Assembly (NCBI GenBank): GCA_030068145.1
Contig: JAPJBO010000102.1
Coordinates: 62,001 to 126,000, forward strand
Length of the DNA stretch: 64,000 nucleotides
From: Diplonema papillatum
Lineage: Eukaryota > Euglenozoa > Diplonemea > Diplonemida > Diplonemidae
Reading direction: 5' to 3'
In this document: positions 43,501 to 55,500 of the stretch, one piece after another
Layout: each line of letters starts with the position of its first letter
How positions within the stretch are numbered: the stretch's first letter is position 1
Translations under genes and position numbers: made by a program
Notes under the pieces: generated by a model
The model's input: only the letters and a program-made list of their open reading frames with translations
Told to the model about the DNA's origin: nothing
The model's database searches: none

Positions 43501-46500
43501 GAGCCTGCAGCCTGAGAGTCTTGGCGTGCAGCCGCTCGTTTGCGTTCTGTTTGGACTGTCGCCAACGTTTGCGACACACAGTCTTTTTCTCTTTCTCTCC
43601 CTTTCCACTGGTCTTTTTTTGTGCTACCCGTTTTCGAATACGAAGACGACTGGAAGAAGTGCGTAGTTTTGTTTTATTATTTTAGTTGTTAGTTGTCGAC
43701 ACCTTGTTTTTCGCTTCCGCTGGGTGAGGGCGTGGAAGTGCGCGTGAACTCCCCCCGACGAAAAAAGAACGGCGGGTCAAAAGCCTGTCCGAGCTCCAAC
43801 CAGAAGAGTACCTGGCGACAATCGAGGCTTCAAACCCGCTTCGGGCAGAAGGAACGCGTTGCAACTGCAGTACGGATGCCAGCAAAAGATGATCGCCTGA
43901 CGAGAACTCCGCCAAGGACACGCAAGACACGCAGCTGATCGTCCTTCGTCCGTTTCCTCACCGTCCCAGGAGACACACAGTACGCACCAACGAAGGAGTA
44001 CTTCTTCCCGTTGATTGTCTGCATCTCAAGGGTGATGAGGCATCTGTCTTGGCAACCAAATTCGAATTGCTTCCCCATAAGCAACGACAGGTCAAGGCCA
44101 CGGCAGATAGATGAAGAGTGTGCATCAAGTCTACGAAGGGCTCGAACGTGGTATTCTCGGAGAGGAACTCCGGTATCCATCAACATGGTTCTTGACGGAT
44201 CACAGACTGGGTGCTTCTTTTAGCATCCCCTCCGGAGAGGAGGGCTCGGATTCAGGTGCAAGTGAAAACGCCACCGGGCTTGGAACGCTCCGCTTTGCCG
44301 ACGCTGGCCCGGAGGTCCTTTGCGAGGCAGACACGTGCCTGAACCTACAACGCTCACGAACGCAACGCCCATTGCGGAAGTTTTGGCACCCCCGCCGGCC
44401 CCCTCGCGTTCGCAACCCGGTCGTTCCCGCCCTGCCTGACGGCGGCCGTCGCCGACGGCCTCCGCGACGTGTTTCGGGAGTCGCACCGTCTCCTGGATGC
44501 CGCGCTGTTCATGGCCCGCCGCCGGGTTCCTCGTGTCGTAAATTGCTTGAAGTTGTTCATATTCGCTGAACAGACGCGTCAACTTCAGCATCCACTTCGG
44601 CGTGGCCGACGTCGGACCCCGCATTCTCAAATGCTCTCGGACTTTGGCCGTGACGTCGTCTCGTCTTTCCTGCAGCTCTCGATTGCTGCGAAAACGGTAT
44701 AGGCGCGACACCGCACCTTCGAGGAGAAGAAACCCTCTGACCCCAACCGGGGCGTCCTTCCAAAACGCCGCGTCTAGCATCCGGAAGTCGTCATCGTCCT
44801 CGTCTTCGTCAGCTGGCCAACTCCTGCAGCATATCCGGATCCAGCTTCGACCAGAACCCCGGTATTCGTCTTCAAACGCGTCGAAAATGGCGCCCGCTCG
44901 ATCAGCGCCCAGCCCCAGCAGCAGCTCTTCGGGACGCAGAGTGCTTCGTTTCGGTCGCGGTTCCTCCGGGTCCTCCAGCGCTCTTCCTCGCTGCTGCTGC
45001 TCTCTCAGCCGCTCTTCACCTTCCCTCAGCTTATCCTCGCGCTCTTTAAGAGACCGCTCCAGCTCCTCCATCTTCTCCCGTTCCAGAAGCTCTTCCCCGT
45101 TTCTCGCGGCGGCATGCTTCTTTAAAAACTTTCCCTCAGAGGCGCAAAAAAACCGGAAAGTGAGAAGGATGGGAGTATAAGACCAAGCGAAAAAGACTGC
45201 GTGTTTTTTCTCACCGATAAAAAAGAAACTCGAGGAGCAGGAAGCGGAAGACATAAAACGAGATTTTGGCCGCGAGGAGTGTAGAGGTGACCCCCCTTTC
45301 CCGCAGCTCCTCGTCCTCGGCTACGTCGTGGCCCCGGATGCCACTGATACGTGGTTCCGGACAGCATTTGAGCTGAGCCTCATCCCCGAAAAACATGACA
45401 CACCGGACGTTCGTAGAAGCTATTGAACAATCCTTGGCTCCAGGTTGTTTCCAGTGGAATGGTATGCGCTTTGCAGGCAGCGGGTGCTGCGCAAGATCAA
45501 GGCGAGCAGGTTTGTCTCCATAATGACAGAGTACGGTATGCCCCTTCTTGTTTTGACACAGGGTATGCTGTTTTCTTTTTGATGGGGCTCGAGTTGGCGC
45601 AGTCACGTGCGGCCAACAAGCCGCCTAAAAAAAAAACTGATGAATCCAAGGACACCGCAAACAACGCCAATTTTGCATTCTTCGTGGAGGTTGTCACCGA
45701 AGACCACAACGCCCCGGACGACCTCACAGTGGCAGTGCGGTTGCGGCTGGCGCCGCAGGCACGCGAGTGCCGGCTCTGTGGGGCCGAGGTTGACCGCTTC
45801 GGGGACCACTCCCTGACGTGCCTCAACGCGGGGCTCCGCACGCGGGCCCACACAGCGCTGCGCAACGAGGTGGGCGTTCTCGCGAGGGAGGAGCTACTGT
45901 GGGATGTCCTCCCTCTATCGGATGCGTCGGGCAAGAACATTGCCCATCATGAACAGTCCGCATTCAGCGGATTGGTATACCCCCAATGTACGGGAATCGC
46001 TACCGACGGCTACTCTGCTATGAGCACTGTGCACGAGGGTGCCTGCGCATATGTACGGCAGTTCATGTGCCCTTTCGTCCTCTGGATTTGGTGCATGGCC
46101 ACTGTTGTTCAACTTGCATCGAGACAGGGGCTGTTGACATCGCTGTTGTCGGTGCAGCATTCTCGCTTGTCCAAGACACGTTCACGTACTTCCGACGGGG
46201 CGAGGGCGACACACAACCAAGAAAGGTGCGAGTTTTTCGGGCGGAGCTGACGCGAATCTGTCGAATCCTTCCTACTTTTAGGCGCTTGAGCTGTGCACGG
46301 GATTTCGCAAGTGTTTTTGTGAAATACGACTGGCTCAAGCCTGACGACGAGGGAAAGGACCCGCACCAGCTGTTCGGACATTTGTGGCCCCATTTGCGGG
46401 AAACACTTGAGGGAGCTGCACAACAGATGAGGGCTCTGGCGCGAAGGCTTTGCAAAACCGTCTTGATGTCTGGATACAAGGTCGGCGAAGAATACGAAGT

Positions 46501-49500
46501 CCTGGAAGACTGGAGAAAGTTTCGAAAGGTCCATGCAATGCGTTGGGCTCCGTCTGCTCGTTCTCGGTTCACTAAAAAGGAACTGGCTGCCAGATACGAA
46601 AGGCCTTGGTACATGCAGCAATTACATCGATATTTGCTGTTGATGCCCTTGGTACATGCAGCAAATACATCTCCAAGATACTTGCTGTTGAACGGTGCTG
46701 TTGGCGACTTCCTTAGCATGCATAGTACGGCGGCGCGTGCTTTTCAGACAGTGAGGATCGTCCTCGATGACAATTTGACTGTCGGCAAAACCCTCCTTTC
46801 CTCGCTGCGCAAACTGTCGAAAGAATGCCACAGCCACGAACTTGACGGCGCAGCACTGGCAGCACTCAACTGTAATGACATCTGCAAAAAAGAATTGGGG
46901 CGAGCGGAAGAACTCCGCAGAAAACCTGCTAAGCCAACATACATTGATTTCCAGGACCGCTTATAAAAATGGAAAGTCAAGGCGCATCGTCCTTCCGTCT
47001 TCTTTGTGGGAGATTGGGCACACAAGGAAACGTCGACGGAGTCCGGTGTAATTAACACGTGGTTGGAGGATTTCAAAAAAACCAAGTATTCCGACATCTA
47101 TTCTGATGAGATGGGCAAGAAAGTTCTCGGGCTGAGCCTCGAGGATGTTTATTCGTCGGCATCTACTGGTAATAGGTCAGACCTGAAACTCTGCAAAGAG
47201 TTCGTGGTATGGTCTTGGGCCACAGAATGTTTCGATGAGGAACTTGCCACGCTCAGAACGAATACGATCGACTCCCTTGGAAAGGGATGTATTACAGATT
47301 TGAACAACCTCGTGAAATATCGCAAGGATGTTCTCCAGTTAGCAGGGGTCAAAGATCATGCAAGCTTAGGGTAGATAAACTCAAGACTTTGTTTCTTAGT
47401 TTTTGCCTTGCCGCCGGAGCGAACGCACGCGCGCAAAAGAGAAAAGAAAAGACTCAAAGAAAACTTTGGGTGCAGCGCGCACACGAAGGCTGCAAGGCGT
47501 CCCCGCCATGTGAAAACGCTTTCAGGGGTTCCGGCAGGTTGGAAATGCCATTCAGAGGGTTCCGGCGGGTTCCGGCGCGCCGGAACCCTCTGAACCCTCT
47601 GAATGACATTTGACAAGACCTCACGGCTTTCTATCACGGCCAAAAGCTGAGACAGCTCACCGGACTGATCAAGCGCCTTCACCGCAGCAAGGTCCATAAC
47701 ATTCGTCGAGATGTCAGCGATCTGCCCTGGAACAGACACTTGACTCGGCGGCCCCGATCCTACCTGGATCCCCGGGTATCCCTGAAAGAAATTGTCCTGC
47801 TCATCTGGAAGGTCCACCAAGGTCACCGAGTCAAGGTCATCCGCATATGGATCATAGCCCCACGGCACCGGCAAGGAAGTCGTACGCCTCAGTCGCGCCC
47901 TGCCTACCCAGGCTCCCGGAAAGACAGGCCTCAGTACAGCCTCTGCGAGAGGGTCATGGCCTGGTCGACCCGCTCCAGCTCGCCCATCGGGAGGTATCGC
48001 AGCAGGGCCTCGATCGACGAGTGATTCGAGACCAAACGTACCTGCTCGAGGCTGGACCCCGAGCGGAAGAGCGCTGTGCAAGCCCCCCTCCGTAGCGAGT
48101 GGCACGTGAGGACCGGGTTGACGCGCTTCAAGGACCTCGCCACTCTCGCCGTGGTGACCGGGAACAGCGTACCGTCCGGCCCGGCGTCGCGCTTCAACGT
48201 CTCCAAGGCAGCCCGGTCCCTCCGGGTCATTGCCACCGCGGACACAGCCCCCAGGTGGAACGGGTCGGATTTCGTCCACCACCACTTCACCTTCGCGCCC
48301 TCCTCCACAATCTCTACGTCTTTGCCTCTTAGACGAACTACATCGCCCACCCTCGCCGCAGCCCTCCAGGAAAACAGGATCGTCATCCGCAGCGCAGGGT
48401 CGCGGCAGGACCCCAGGGCCTGTCTCACCTCCGCGAAGGTCGCCGGCACTGCCTGACGTTCGGGTATATTCGCCCCCAAGCGCAGAAGTGCGCGGCGAGC
48501 ATCCCGAATCACCTGAGACCCCTCGAGGTTCACCCCCCATCTCCTCTCCGCCGAGACAAGAGTGTTGACGTACGTTAGTGCAGACGGAATCGTGATGTCT
48601 CCCCGGCGCATGCACCGAACGACGAACAGAATGATTCCCGTCGCTACGTCCACTACCCCATCCAACTCTTCGTTCGCGAAAGAGAGGAACACGCGGAAGC
48701 GGCGGTGTACCGATGCAAGCCGTGCCCACGTCGAAGGAGCGAGGGCTGCCGACAACAGCCCCCTCGCGTCCCTGTGGATCAGCCTCATCTCGCCACCCGC
48801 CAGTGCAGGTTCCATCTTCAGCGGACGACCTCTGCCCCGTGGCTGGACTTCGCGGGGCGTCGGAGCCACGTAACCAACGCCCCTCGGTCCATTTCCCTGA
48901 AACAAAACGGGGTGGGGTTTCAAACGAGGAGCACACCCGCCTACTTCCTTGATTTCTTCGAACCGGCTTCGCCACCTTTGCCGGAGGACGTAGCCTTCTC
49001 CGCCTTCCCGGCCTTTTCCTTCTCCGCCTTGTCGTTCAACCGGTCGGCCGCCGCCCATCCCGACTTCAGGAAGTCGGGTGCTTCCTCCGTCCGCCAGTGC
49101 CGCTGCATCGCTGATGCCTGCCGCCAGTCGGAGCGGCCACGCAGGAGAACCTCCTGACGCCGAATGGCTGTCATGGCAATACGGACCAGAGCCGCATCCG
49201 CTTCTTCCGGAGTCTCCACGGCCCCGGCATGTTCGAGGACACACATCAGTATGTCTAGGAGGTTGTCGTGCTCGTGGCTTTGAGAGCCACTCGCCCCACC
49301 GTACCTCCTTTGCAGTTCGATGTAGACTGCGGCTCGTCCTTCCGGCGACAGAGACACCCACCGCTCCGGTTCCAACACGCGAGCTCCAACGAGGATCCCC
49401 CCCGCCGCACGCGGCCCGGCGGGGGGCAACTCGTTTTTTGCCCGCGCGGCCTCGAGCTGCATCTCCAGCTCGCGGATGCGCTTCTGAGCGTCACCTGTCT

Positions 49501-52500
49501 CCCCCTCATCGATGTCGGTGTCGCTATCGCCGCCGCCCCCGTCCTCCGACTCACTGTCGCTCAAAGACAGCACCTGCGGCCTCGCCGGCGCCTCGGGGTT
49601 CGCCGCGTCGTACGCCCGCATCATCTTCGCGAGCCGCCTCTCGTTCAACGACGTGAACGCCAGCAACCAACAAAGCTGCCACTGTGTAGCCGTCCCCTCC
49701 AGCTCGAAGCCGTACTTAACGGCCACAAAGCGCATGCGCGCCTCCCTCCCCTCCCACGCGTTGAACAAACGCTTTTTCTCCAGCACTGCCGGAGCGTTCG
49801 CCTCGAAGGGCACGTCCGCCGCATCGAGCGCGGCGCCCTTTCTGTCTGACAGCGCCTTTAGGGCTGCCTTCGCTTGGTCGGCGTCCATGTTTTTGTTCTT
49901 CGCGTGTACAGGGTATAAACCTCTCTGGGGGGGGTTTTCCTGTATTGTTGGCTTCGTTTTCTCTTTCATGTGCAACCGTTGTTCCGGAAATGTTGCCGTC
50001 AGTACAGATGTACTATTAAAAAAAAAAAAAAAGCAAAAAGAAGAAGAAGCGCCCTGGTGCTCTGCATCAGAAACGCAAGCCTCGAATGTACATCCTGCCT
50101 GTCTGACACCGGACGCCGTGCACGCGGCAGCCAAAGCGAGCCTGCACGTCGGTGATCAGGGTCGACGGATCCCACAGCTAGAGGCCGGCACAGAGTTGGA
50201 GATGCACCGCATCAGCGGACGGAGAGCTGGTTTCAAGCAACTGGTTGAGTTGCACGGAGATAGCGTGTACCCATTGGAACATGTACCGCTATCGAACCGA
50301 CGAAGAGGAGAAGGTGCTGACGTGCTTGAAAGTCAGTTTCTGAACTTCGATCGGGAACTCAATCCACTAAACGAGCCATCGTACACATCGATGGACGGAT
50401 CAGTGCAATCGATGGAGCCCATGGAACAGGAGCACCTCAATCAAATCGCATTGCGATACAACAGCAGGGACTCTAATCTACGAGACCTGCTATGCCCCTG
50501 GCGGTCAGGAGGTGCTGAGTTTTTGCGAATCGCAGAAGGCCCTTGTGACGTCATCAGCCATAACTTTCTCGCAGAGGAAAGGCGCGGATCGAAGAGGGCA
50601 GGTGGTCCGCCACCAAAACTGTCGCCCTTGCCCTGGTATTTCTGCATCAGAAACGCAAGCCTCGCGTCCGTGTCGAACCCGGCAAAGGCTGGAAAAAACC
50701 GGCAAAATTGATGGGATGGCGCTTCAGCCTCCAATGGCTGGCAAGATGGAGGAGCGTTGGGTCCGCCTGAGGGTTCCCAAACTTAGGTTCATAAACTTCG
50801 GTGCACGGTCCGCATAACGCCCTGACGTAGCTGGAGACCCGGAGGAGGGGTCCGTACGTCGACACGATAAGACACTACTGTGAGAACAGGCTCATTGCGT
50901 CGATGACGCCTGGTCAGCAAGATCTCATGGCTCAGATGCGATACAACTGGACCGGGTTCCAAACACCGGAGAGTCTCTCCCAGGCAATCAAAACAACGCT
51001 GCAGATCGCGACCAACATTCAGGGGTTTGAACTCCAGCCATCTACCACCATCATCCCAGAAACAATCGACGGCCTTATGGCCATGGTCTGGATACATCAT
51101 ATGACACCCATTAGTGGTGCCATATACGGGAACACGCTGGCGGCGTTCTGTAACGCACTCCAGTTGCAGTACGTGCCGCCTGTCAGCGTGCCCCTTACTA
51201 CGCAGATCTATCCATACCGAGTTGGGATGTTTGGGTACACTGGAGCGGGAACTTTCCCTGTCTACGGCGCGGGTGAACAATACCGACGTACTTTATAGTC
51301 GCACCGAAGAAGCTCAGTGCTACCCCGGTAACAACATACTGAAGAAGAACCGATGAACACACGACACACCGCCGCCGCCGCGATGGGCTTAATAGCCCTC
51401 ACAGTAGCAGCCGCCGTGGCGAACACGATCGTCAAGACGACCGACGCAAACGCCGACGGACAGCGAGGACCGCCTGGGCAGAGCAGTGGAGTGCGGACTG
51501 TAAAAATGTGCGCGGACAGTGCTGGGGAACAGTAAAAAGTAGCGAGGTTGGGAGTGCCGACCGTAAAAACTAGTGGGGACAGGTAGTGCGGACAGTAAGA
51601 ATTAGTGGAGGCGCGGACTGTAAACATGAGTGCGGACAGTGTTAAAGACAAATAAAAGTAGTGGCCACGGCAAAAGGTAGTGGGAGTGGGAGTGCGGACT
51701 GTAAAAAGTGCTGCGGACAGTGGTGGGGACAGTCTAAAGTAGCGGAGTTAGGAGTGCGGAGCGCAAAAACTAGGGATGCAACGGTTCGGACACAGAGAAA
51801 GAGTGCGGTCGGTACTGGGTACAGTCGAGAAATCTCCGTCGGCTACTCACTCCTGCATTAGGAGAGACGAGTTAGAGTGCAGGGACCATCTCTCCGGGGA
51901 GTTTCCGGTCTCCTCACTTCTCTTCGCGCTGCTACGGCGGGCGTAAGTCGCTCCGGAGGCGCGCTGCAGGTTGCGGCTCTGCTACAGTGAGTGGCGGCAC
52001 CGGAGTTGGTGCTGCAGCGGGCGCTCTGGCCGGCGGGTGAGCTCGTCTCGCGGGGAATCGCCGCCTTGTAACGCTGCGGGCCCTCTTCTTTCCCGAGACT
52101 GCGCGGCGTACGGCGGCTGACACCTTGATGGGAAGCTTCAGCTTCCATTGAGCGAAGGCTACGTCCTGAGGGTACACGGATTTGGCGTCGTTCTAGCGGT
52201 CTTTGGAGCAAACTGCTTCTATGCCGTTTAACATCACTTCTGTCCTCCGCCCAGCTGCATAGTTTTTAATGTACGATGGGGTAGCCCCCCGGGATTGCCA
52301 CCATGTGTGAGGGAACAAGCTATCACAGGAGGTAGGAACCCACATCCCCCGGACCTCGCTAACTGCAGCGGCGGCGCAAGCAAAGCGAGTGCTAACCCTC
52401 GCGCGAGACCCGTCGGGGCCCGTGAGGAAGCACCGGCCACCTGCAAAACGGGGATACCTGCCCCGGAAAGAAGCACCCTTTTACTCGCGGGAGTAAGCAC

Positions 52501-55500
52501 CCTTGCGGGGGAGTTCATCCGTGTGCCTCCATGCGGAAGCTGACTACGGACGACATCCATCTCTCCTTTTTTCCTTCCAACGGGAAAAACACGCAGTCTT
52601 TTATCCCCGAGGTTTTATAATACCTGAGCACATACACACCTTCTCCGGTTCAGCCGACTTCCGCGGCCTTCTCTCTAGAAGGTTGCCCAGTGTTCTTCAA
52701 TGCCATATCGGGTCGTCTCAAACGATGGATAGCCCACTTCTTACACGGAAGCAGAGCCGCGGCAAAGGTCAACGGTACCCTGGGTCCGTATTTCAAGCGT
52801 GAATCAAGGGTGTCCCACAGGGTACAGTGGCACCGAGCTGTTCCACTGCGAATTAATCCAGTTGGTGATAGACTGGAAGCTTTGATCCCAGGCTTCACCT
52901 TCGCATGGTATGCGGACGATCTTGCTGTAGCCTGCAGCGCTGTCTCGGGCGAAATAGTATCAATGCAGTCGATGAATGGCGTCCCGACACCGCGAAACGA
53001 CAAGAAAGAAACGTAGTTTTGGTTCATTCTTTTGCTTTTTGTTGACAAGGTTGTCGGCAGCATTATTTACTTTCAGCGTCTTTTCATGTCTTTTAGTGAG
53101 TTCTTTTGAGTACATGAACCACATGGATAAGCATGCACGGTTTAGCAGCGGTTGCCGAATCATGCCGTAGCACCGTCCTTTCGCGTTTTCTTTGGTTTTT
53201 TTTCTGATACAAAATGAAAAGCATACCCGCCCGCGTACTCGTCCACATCTTCGTCCGCGTGCCGCTGGGGTACGGCGAGGTGCCGCCTGCCGTCGTTCCG
53301 GGCAATGACGCGGTTGTGCGAAGTGCCCACGTCCGGCACCTTCCTCTCTGCGTCGCAGAAGTCGAAGGCGCCCTCGTCCCTGTCGTAGAACTCGGTGTAG
53401 CCCCTGTGCTTGCCGGGCACCCAGCGGTACTCTTGCGGGATCCTGCTGTGGACCGTCGAGCTGAACGTCCGCTTGTGCACGCGCAGCGGCTCCGGCGCCG
53501 CGGGGTAGAGGCACGTGGTCTTGCACTGCCGGCTGTCCGGGGCGTTCAGCCGGCCTCTCGACCTGCTTTCCGTGTCCCAGCCGTCGAACCGCTCGGCGCC
53601 AGGGCCGACGAACACCGAGCTGTTTTTGTGTTTCCGGCGATATTCGCTCAGTCAGTTGCCTGTGACGGCGTTCATTGAGTTTGTATTAGTTCACTTACAG
53701 TAGCCGCTGATCTGCTGCGATGGTCTGCGGTTTCCAAAGCGGAGCGATGGCGGAGCTGCGGGCGGGTGCGAGGGAGGCTGATCATGATGCCATGTATTGT
53801 GCGAATTTCTGATGAATAAGGATGTTGCGGGTTGGGAGGTGTGCTGATTCATGAGGGTGTTGAGGGAATGGTGCTTGGGTCGGAGCGTATGGGGCTGAGA
53901 AAAGGTTGCTTGGCCAGGAGATGGGTTTAATTTATTTAAAAAAAAGATTGTTACCAAACAACATGAAATGTGGGAGGAAACGAGAAGCTCGTCGCCGCAA
54001 CGTTTTCACTTGCGTCGTGAATCCAGCTTTACATAAAAACGATCAGGCACTGCGTTCAACAAAAACGTTTTAACCGCAACGTAAAAAACGATCAGGCACT
54101 ACGTTCAACAAAACGTTTTAACCGCATGTGCTCTGCTTAAACCGCTGCCAACATTCTTTTCAGCTGTGACAACTACTGTGCTCCAGGGAAAAAGCAGAAA
54201 TTGGTTGTCACAAAATGTCCCGGACATGGCTAGCCATAACCCATAACGAAAGCGTGCACTAAATATAAACCCGTAACCACATAGCCCTTTCTTGCTCTAG
54301 AGAACCCATTCATGAACGGTCACACGGAGACCCTAAAACCCCGGAATTTCAAGCGAACTTTAACTCTAAAAAAACGTTAAGAAACCTGAGTGGCGGACAC
54401 TGAGTGCTCTTCGGGAGCACTAGCATGGCGCAAGAGAGTTCATTGCATAAAGCTGTGTGCGGGAGAAAATACCCGACGTAGCTAATTTGACTCCGAATGG
54501 AAAGGAGGGAATATAGAGGTAGTAGAGGGGCAAATACATTACAAGCACAATCTTCTTTGTTCTTCGCTTACCAACCGTGTGTTGTTTTCTCACTCAGGAC
54601 TTTGACCTGTTGTGTCTGTGTGATTTGTCGTGCAGGGGTAGAGCCGCATGACCTCACGTTAAACACGTGGTTCGGTAGTTACAGCACTTGGGATCCCTTC
54701 TGTTCTTTGTCTGGCAGCATCGTCAAGCATTTCCTTCCAAGCAGGCCCTAAATGCCTTGGATGTCCGACATAGTTGCAACATCTTTCCCGTGTCTTTGAG
54801 TGACGGTATTTTACGGTTTCTCGCACGGGGTTTTGTTGAACGCTTACGCCCGCCACTAAACCCAGATTTACCTGTGTTTCGTGTGGGCTACAGCACCTTT
54901 ACCTCCTTTGATCTATCGCAACTGGCAGTCTCCTCAAGCATTTCCTACAAAGCAGGTGCTTAAGGATGCCAAGCGAGGGGTAAAATTACGGTGTTCTTCT
55001 CGGGAGCGACGGGGTAATAACCTTTGTACAAGTGTTAGTTCTCGTCGGAATAGTATTAATCTTCTAAGATCTTCGATCTTATACGACAAAAAAAAGTGGA
55101 CGCAATGGAAAGAATACCAACGGTTCGCCGCATCGTTTGCGAGCACCTCGGCCGCCCTCTCGGTGGACAGCCGGCGTCCCTTGAGGGCCACCTGCTGGTC
55201 CAAGTCCTGCTTGAAGACGCTCGCCCGCAGCAGCTTCGCGGCGTGCAGGTCCACCGTGCGGTGGCTGGCCGGCAGGACGTCGAGGGACCTCGTCCTGTGG
55301 CCCCTCCTCCGCAGGCTGACGACGCGGCCCATCCGCTCTGCCTGCGCCGGGTACAGCGGTTCTTCTCGCTCCCCGCCCGGAGACGCGTGCCGGAAGGCGT
55401 CTGACCGGAAGGTCAACCCGACTCCCGTGCTGTCGTCCGGCCCCGCCACGTTGCGCCGGCTCCGCCGGAAGGTGGCGACCTTCGAGCTCGACACAGCGTA

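Larger units (their letters stand above)
47600..49888 (-). mobile_element. Second tyrosine-recombinase element, truncated at its 3' side
   Basis: A gag-like ORF (49888-48941), then a tyrosine recombinase (about 48950-47931), then the first 110 or so codons of a third ORF. Each successive frame is -1 to the one before. The gene order matches the element at 2.5-6.4 kb, but sequences differ strongly and no terminal repeats were found. Same strand as the host gene whose intron 3 holds it. Confidence 0.65.

Noticed and set aside
43473..43546. 74-bp coiled-coil exon (NANERLHAKTLRLQAQ) in the 26-kb gene
   Set aside because: It has good-looking splice sites, but its length breaks the phase between exons 3 and 4, and no alternative partner fits.
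47945..48975. Long ORF overlapping the second recombinase as a separate gene
   Set aside because: The part over the recombinase is a compositional shadow. Only the portion after about 47940 has normal protein character.
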